Source: Methanosphaera sp. SHI613 (GTDB taxonomy: Archaea > Methanobacteriota > Methanobacteria > Methanobacteriales > Methanobacteriaceae). Taken from it: DNA of 7,744 nt. The DNA is taken from assembly GCA_003266145.1 (NCBI GenBank), contig MVJJ01000127.1:1-7744 (forward strand), in the 5' to 3' direction. The notes under the pieces were generated by a model. The model searched no databases and was not told the DNA's origin. It worked only from the letters and a program-made list of their open reading frames with translations. The position numbers were made by a program, and so were the translations under genes. Below, in pieces: positions 5,586 through 7,744 of the stretch (its first letter is position 1; every line of letters starts with the position of its first letter).

Positions 5586-7385
5586 ATGTTTCAATATTTG
5601 ATTATGGTTATACTGGTGGTTGTTTCAATATTCATGACAACTTCTAACAGTAAAGATTCCATCAAAAGGGTTTCTGTCGTTATTCCAGCATATAATGAAC
5701 AGAAAAGTATTGCACATGTTATCAGCGTAGTTAAAGAAGTTAAGGAAATCACACAAATCATAGTAGTCAATGACGGATCAACGGACAACACAGAAAAAAT
5801 CGTTTCAAACATCGATGGAGTAACACTTATAAATCATAAACTCAACAAGGGAAAGGGTTCTGCCATGAAAACAGGACTCAAGGAAGTAACAAATCAAATA
5901 GTCCTATTCCTGGATGCTGATCTGTCGGAAATAACAAAACATCAGGTAAAGGCAATAATAAAGCCAATACTTAATAATGAGGCTGACATTACCAAGACGA
6001 AGTTCAAAAGGGAAGCTGGACGAGTAACCGAGTTGACTGCAAAGCCATTATTGCAGTTTTTCTTCCCTGAATTGTCATTTGAACAGCCGTTAAGCGGACA
6101 GTTTGCTGCAATAAAAAGCTTCCTGGATAAGATTGACCTTGAAAAGGATTATGGTGTGGATATAGGTATAGTGCTTGATGCTGAAGCGTTGGGTATGAGA
6201 ATACAGGAAGTGGACATTGGTGATATAGTTCATGAGATGTCTTCACTTAAGGAACTTAACCTAATGGCAAATGAAGTTGTAAGAACCATTGTCGATAGGG
6301 CAGTAAGCTATGGACGACTTACGATGATGGACGAATTGGGCTATGCCATACGAATGGAAATCATGGCACTGTCCATCACGATGTTTGGAATATTTGCATT
6401 GTTCTTTATCAAGTTTATCACAACTCCATTTGCAGCATTAATACTGCTTATAGGATTGCTACTTTCAATATTCTACTTCGTCAAGATAATACGTAAATCA
6501 ATACGCATATACAGGCAGTCAAAGGTTGGCTTCTGGCAGATGACAAAGTCCTTTATCCACATGCACTTTCCGATAATTATCTCAGTACTCATCATACTTG
6601 CCATAGTTGCGGCACTATTGGGATCGGTCAAGATAACATCCAACGAAATATCAATAGAACCGGCCACAAAAAACCTGGTAATATCAAACTCCGGAACAAA
6701 TGGTGGAAGTGTTGATGTGAGAGGGCCATATACCATTGAAAGTGCATTGGAAAATGAGCCTCAGTTTATCAGATTGTCGAACTCGGCACTCAATACCCTT
6801 CAGGCACAGTACGGTGATTACATCTATATAGGCTCGGAGTACTATCAGCTGGAACAGGCAGTAAACAATGAAACTGGTATAATACGTATACCTGAAGCTG
6901 CACGTAAGGAACTTAATGTGGAATCAGGTACAGTTATAAGAGACAGTGACTTGAAAGGAGTCTTCGATCAGTGTACCTTGATACGTAATATAGAACCTGA
7001 TGAAGGAAAAACCAGTGATGACGTATATCTAAGAGAAAACCTTTCAACGATAAACTACAGCAATGTAAACATGAGTGTCGGTAAACATATAACTACAAGT
7101 CAGTTATCTGGTAAATTGCTGAAGGTATACGTTAACGGATCGCTTGCAGGTCAAACGGCCGGACACTTGAACAATGACACCTATAATATATATGTAAATA
7201 ATCAACTGTATGAGTCAGTAATGATAGATGAGTCATCTGTCGGTAGAATAGCAAACTTTAGCTATGCCGGCTCTGATATTTCAGTCGTATTGGATGATGC
7301 CGGAAATACCACCAACGTATTTTTATCCTCAAACGACATGTATAAATTCCTAAATATAGGTATAAAAGATAACTATACCTATTAA
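5586..7385 (+). CDS. Membrane-anchored GpgS-like glycosyltransferase with extracytoplasmic beta-barrel-like tail
   Basis: This 599-residue protein has four parts. Residues 3-18 are a hydrophobic anchor. Residues about 28-240 are a GT-A glycosyltransferase: VVIPAYNE (31-38), VVNDGSTDNT (60-69), DAD metal motif (110-112), then GRVTELTAKPLL (145-156), QPLSGQFA (167-174), DYGVDIG (188-194) and IVHEM with H216. This set resembles glucosyl-3-phosphoglycerate synthase (GT81) closely, though that enzyme is soluble. Three membrane segments follow, about 257-277, 281-299 and 328-347. The basic loop 300-314 predicts cytoplasm between the last two and places residues 350-599 outside. The tail includes IRLSNSALNTLQ...GDY (395-412) and GIIRIPEAARKELNV (431-445), reminiscent of the Cdc48/VAT N-terminal double-psi barrel. 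It also has nine N-x-S/T sequons. Donor and acceptor are unknown; a lipid or surface-glycan role is inference. The ATG has GGAAAAG 8 bases upstream. The gene stands alone, divergent from the purE operon. Confidence 0.85.
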   Translation: MFQYLIMVILVVVSIFMTTSNSKDSIKRVSVVIPAYNEQKSIAHVISVVKEVKEITQIIVVNDGSTDNTEKIVSNIDGVTLINHKLNKGKGSAMKTGLKEVTNQIVLFLDADLSEITKHQVKAIIKPILNNEADITKTKFKREAGRVTELTAKPLLQFFFPELSFEQPLSGQFAAIKSFLDKIDLEKDYGVDIGIVLDAEALGMRIQEVDIGDIVHEMSSLKELNLMANEVVRTIVDRAVSYGRLTMMDELGYAIRMEIMALSITMFGIFALFFIKFITTPFAALILLIGLLLSIFYFVKIIRKSIRIYRQSKVGFWQMTKSFIHMHFPIIISVLIILAIVAALLGSVKITSNEISIEPATKNLVISNSGTNGGSVDVRGPYTIESALENEPQFIRLSNSALNTLQAQYGDYIYIGSEYYQLEQAVNNETGIIRIPEAARKELNVESGTVIRDSDLKGVFDQCTLIRNIEPDEGKTSDDVYLRENLSTINYSNVNMSVGKHITTSQLSGKLLKVYVNGSLAGQTAGHLNNDTYNIYVNNQLYESVMIDESSVGRIANFSYAGSDISVVLDDAGNTTNVFLSSNDMYKFLNIGIKDNYTY

Positions 7386-7393
7386 TCCACCTA

Positions 7394-7401
7394 TTTTTTT
7401 T
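7394..7401 (+). terminator. Oligo-T terminator after the glycosyltransferase gene
   Basis: Eight T residues begin 9 bases after the TAA stop (7383-7385), and a T6 follows at 7428-7433. Successive oligo-T tracts without a hairpin are the usual archaeal termination signal. Confidence 0.55.
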
Positions 7402-7677
7402 GAATAGCTTTAGATTGTAATTGTCACTTTTTTAGTTTTATTGTTTGATAATTTATTCTAACTATTTTTCATCCAATAATTGAATAGCTTAGCATAATCC
7501 AGACATATATTGCAAGTGTAAATAATCATTGCTTCTGATAGTAATGGCAGGTACTTTTTAATCATTGTCAATGTTATTTTTCGAGATTATTTTGACAAAA
7601 TGTCAGAATAAAAAATAAGATAGAATTATTTCGATACTTATTAATTTAATAGGATAATTAGTAATTATATAAAATTA
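7402..7677. other. AT-rich spacer without a recognised gene
   Basis: No ORF with coding character is seen on either strand. Minor items are the direct repeat TTGAATAGCTT at 7400-7410 and 7480-7490, an imperfect 7-pair hairpin at 7527-7546 followed by T5 at 7555-7559, and the small inverted repeat TGACA-AAA-TGTCA near 7593-7605. On the minus strand a T6 (complement of 7610-7615) could end transcripts from the right-edge gene. No tRNA-like fold was seen. Confidence 0.5.
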
Positions 7678-7744
7678 TTACTCCTGAGTGAAAAAATTAA
7701 TTATGTCAAATACTCTCTTGTGAGACTTGGCCAAAAGTATTTTA
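7678..7744 (-). CDS. Possible 3' end of a minus-strand gene entering from the right edge
   Basis: Read on the minus strand, 21 codons are open from the window edge to tandem TAA stops, ending in HKRVFDIINFFTQE. The base use is richer than the spacer next to it, which becomes almost pure A/T right after the stop. A T6 tract about 65 bases downstream could be its terminator. The fragment is too short to assign a family, and an open run of 21 codons can occur by chance. Confidence 0.3.
   Translation of the reverse strand, partial: KILLAKSHKRVFDIINFFTQE

Noticed and set aside
5586..6330. Calling the glycosyltransferase a true glucosyl-3-phosphoglycerate synthase or a dolichol-phosphate mannosyltransferase
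   Set aside because: The core motifs resemble GpgS, but membrane anchoring and the large outer tail are foreign to it, and the post-core motifs do not fit DPM synthase; the substrate is left open.
7526..7559. Hairpin followed by T5 as an RNA gene or terminator
   Set aside because: The stem includes a G-T pair, is weak, lies more than 140 bases after the stronger T8, and no upstream transcript needing it was found.
1..7744. CRISPR array, insertion sequence, tRNA or rRNA
   Set aside because: No regularly spaced repeats, no transposase with terminal repeats and no tRNA- or rRNA-like segments were seen on either strand.

Overview
The window looks like chromosomal DNA from a methanogenic archaeon, most likely order Methanobacteriales (Methanosphaera or Methanobrevibacter type). 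This is an inference. It rests on genes of about 40% GC separated by very AT-rich spacers, Shine-Dalgarno sites resembling GGAGGTGAT, TATA-box-like promoters, oligo-T stretches after genes, and the protein content: a tandem-domain PurE, a short archaeal UbiD decarboxylase, and an M42/TET-type aminopeptidase. No mobile element, CRISPR array, rRNA or tRNA was recognised.

Left part (1-5000, all minus strand, read right to left): purE, a ubiD-family gene and an M42 aminopeptidase gene lie 21 and 57 bases apart and probably form one operon. It starts at a TATA-like promoter near 5060-5075. After a 109-base AT-rich gap comes a sugar nucleotidyltransferase fused to a C-terminal cupin. It ends in a perfect inverted repeat plus a T8 tract. 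The 5' part of hisH follows, with its own TATA-like box, and runs off the left edge. Functions are mixed housekeeping: purine synthesis (PurE), probable isoprenoid precursor synthesis for archaeal lipids (UbiD-type decarboxylase), peptide breakdown (M42), activated sugar supply (nucleotidyltransferase) and histidine synthesis (HisH).

Middle (5001-5585): a divergent spacer carrying promoters for both sides. Its central part (about 5100-5460) has higher GC than the promoter DNA around it. It holds short minus-strand open stretches that could be a decayed gene, but I do not recognise a family.

Right part (5586-7385, plus strand): one large membrane protein. It has a cytoplasmic glycosyltransferase resembling glucosyl-3-phosphoglycerate synthase, a cluster of membrane segments, and a ~250-residue predicted extracytoplasmic tail. 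The tail carries a segment that looks like the double-psi beta-barrel half of the Cdc48/VAT N-domain and nine N-glycosylation sequons. This is the most unusual protein in the window. After its T8 terminator the spacer holds little, and the last 67 bases may be the 3' end of another minus-strand gene.

The main points for a second look are the architecture of this glycosyltransferase, evidence that purE starts at an AUU codon upstream of the first ATG, and the loss of catalytic motifs in the second PurE domain.
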